From assembly GCA_029782215.1 (NCBI GenBank), contig JAKOVD010000041.1, positions 1-64,000 on the forward strand: 64,000 nt of DNA, read 5' to 3'. The position numbers and the translations under genes were made by a program. How positions within the stretch are numbered: the stretch's first letter is position 1; every line of letters starts with the position of its first letter. The notes under the pieces are model-generated. The model worked only from the letters and a program-made list of their open reading frames with translations. It was not told the DNA's origin and searched no databases. Below are positions 62,850 to 64,000 of this stretch, in pieces. Source of the stretch: Chloroflexota bacterium (lineage in GTDB: Bacteria > Chloroflexota > Anaerolineae > J102).

Positions 62850-63842
62850 ATGTTACTCGCAGGCGATATCGGCGGGACGAAGACGGTGCTGGCAGTGTAC
62901 TCGCCAGAGAAAGGCGCACGCGAGCCCCTTGCTGAGGCCACATTTGCCAGCGGCCAGTATGCCAGCCTGGAAAAGATCGTGCAGGAGTTCAGGGCCTCGG
63001 TCGACTTGCCCATCGACCGCGCCTGCTTTGGCGTGGCCGGCCCCGTCGTGGAGGGCCAGTCGCGCATCACGAACCTGCCCTGGGTGATCAGCACGCCGCG
63101 CCTGCGGGCGGCGTTAGGCTGCCAGGCCGTCGCCCTGCTCAACGACCTGCAGGCCATCGCCTACGCCGTGCCGCACCTGGGAGGGGAGGACCTGCACACC
63201 CTGCATCCCGGCGATCCCCAGCCTGGCGGCAACATCGCCGTCATTGCCCCCGGCACGGGCCTGGGGGAGGCTTACCTGACATGGGATGGCACGCGCTACC
63301 ACGCCTACCCGTCGGAAGGGGGACATGCCGATTTCGGGCCGACCGATGCCCTGGAAGTTGAGCTGCTGCGCTACTACCTCCAGCGCATGGATCACGTCAG
63401 CTATGAGCGCTTCTGTTCGGGCCTGGGTCTGCCTAACATCTACAACTTTCTGGCCAATACAGGGTATGCCTCCGAGCCGGAGTGGCTGGCCGCCGAGCTG
63501 CGCGAGGCGCGCGACCCGACCCCGGTCATCGTCAAGGCGGCGCTGCGCAATGACCCGCCCAGCGAGCTTTGTGTCACCAGCCTGGAGATGTTCGTGTCCA
63601 TCCTCGGCGCCGAGACGGGCAACCTGGCGCTCAAGGTCCTTTCCCGCGGGGGCGTTTTCCTGGGCGGAGGCATTCCGCCGCGCATTGTGCCGGCGCTGGA
63701 GCACCAGCACTTCCTTGAATCCTTCCTGCGCAAGGGGCGCATGAGCGAGCTGCTCATCCGTATGCCTGTCCACGTCATTCTCAATCCCAATACGGCGCTC
63801 CTCGGCGCTGCCCATTATGGGTTGGAGGAGCTCGCCATCTGA
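62850..63842 (+). CDS. glk: Glucokinase (E. coli Glk type)
   Basis: Phosphorylates glucose with ATP. 330 residues. The N-terminal LAGDIGGTKTVLAVY is the phosphate-binding loop; LLNDLQAIAYAVPHLG contains the catalytic Asp; IAPGTGLGEAYL and YPSEGGHADFGPTD bind the sugar and ATP; the C-terminal GGVFLGGGIPPRIVPAL is typical of Glk rather than the zinc-binding ROK group. ATG at 62850 has AAGGAG eight bases upstream; the longer upstream frame has no homology. Confidence 0.95.
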   Translation: MLLAGDIGGTKTVLAVYSPEKGAREPLAEATFASGQYASLEKIVQEFRASVDLPIDRACFGVAGPVVEGQSRITNLPWVISTPRLRAALGCQAVALLNDLQAIAYAVPHLGGEDLHTLHPGDPQPGGNIAVIAPGTGLGEAYLTWDGTRYHAYPSEGGHADFGPTDALEVELLRYYLQRMDHVSYERFCSGLGLPNIYNFLANTGYASEPEWLAAELREARDPTPVIVKAALRNDPPSELCVTSLEMFVSILGAETGNLALKVLSRGGVFLGGGIPPRIVPALEHQHFLESFLRKGRMSELLIRMPVHVILNPNTALLGAAHYGLEELAI

Positions 63843-63880
63843 CCTGGACTGACAGGGGTCCCTGCGGACATGTTCCATTC

Positions 63881-63911
63881 TTGCACGGTCTCTGCGGGTG
63901 TCGGTTAGAAT
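63881..63911 (+). promoter_or_regulatory. Candidate promoter near right edge
   Basis: TTGCAC (63881-63886) and TAGAAT (63906-63911) with a 19-base spacer, pointing toward the window edge. The gene it would drive is outside the window. Nothing else is seen in 63843-64000. Confidence 0.25.
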
Positions 63912-64000
63912 TCGGCGTTTCTCTTTTGCCGCCCGCCCGCGCCTTTTGCTCTCACACCGCCCAGGATGCGGGCCACCCTGTACGACCCGGCTGCAGGGAA

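Overview
The window is about 64 kb of dense, high-GC bacterial DNA. Gene content and style suggest a chromosome of the phylum Chloroflexota (Anaerolineae/Caldilineae-like). Pointers are secreted proteins with long Pro-Thr repeats, SH3 cell-wall modules, membrane GT-C glycosyltransferases, a PyrF-PyrE fusion, cytochrome c maturation genes with a zinc-ribbon partner, and the short dispersed palindromes typical of these genomes. This assignment is inference; there is no rRNA or marker search behind it.

Layout. 1-2.6 kb (minus): an excisionase-like HTH gene, a ParM-like actin ATPase, a 76-residue protein and a DnaB-type helicase running off the left edge, next to tRNA-Asp(GTC); this looks like a plasmid-type maintenance and replication module. 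3-7 kb (minus): a BI-1 membrane protein, a NUDIX hydrolase, DNA ligase A and a membrane-anchored SH3 protein. 7.4-11.5 kb (plus): an FTCD_C-type cyclodeaminase, a large membrane protein and a class III aminotransferase. 11.6-19.3 kb (minus): a purine operon, purF-purD-(GH1 beta-glucosidase)-purM-purN-[palindromic element]-purH. 19.5-22.2 kb: a decayed region with a truncated transposase, two inverted 53-bp copies of its leader, fragments of secreted proteins, and two intact small genes. 22.2-27.2 kb (minus): ccmH-ccmG-ccmF, a zinc-ribbon protein and an MFS exporter. 27.4-35 kb (minus): a membrane-anchored glycoside hydrolase, an SH3 lipoprotein, PBP1C, an SGNH hydrolase and two XdhC-family proteins. 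35-39 kb (plus): a P1 peptidase, prs, psuK and psuG. 39-43.5 kb (minus): a GT39-type mannosyltransferase-like protein and oligoendopeptidase F. 43.6-45.2 kb: an intact IS66-family element with an 8-bp target duplication. 45.2-52 kb (minus): a pyrimidine gene set, pyrC-pyrB-pfk-pyrFE-pyrD-pyrK, with a recognisable promoter and a leader terminator. 52.4-64 kb: a 68-residue orphan, an MFS transporter, an L,D-transpeptidase, DUF488, a cupin, decayed M24 and AbrB genes, an EamA transporter, a large Pro-Thr-rich secreted protein, a Gly-rich membrane protein, a NUDIX protein and glucokinase.

The main theme is nucleotide metabolism around PRPP. Prs makes it, PsuK/PsuG can feed ribose-5-phosphate to Prs, and PurF and PyrE consume it. 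A phosphofructokinase with pyrophosphate-type signature residues sits inside the pyr gene set. The second theme is envelope building: PBP1C, L,D-transpeptidase, SH3 proteins, glycosyltransferases and cytochrome c maturation. The least ordinary parts are the left-edge ParM/DnaB module with its palindromes, the pyr leader and PPi-type Pfk, the tandem-repeat expansion inside purM, and the 1.9-kb segment between inverted transposase-leader copies.
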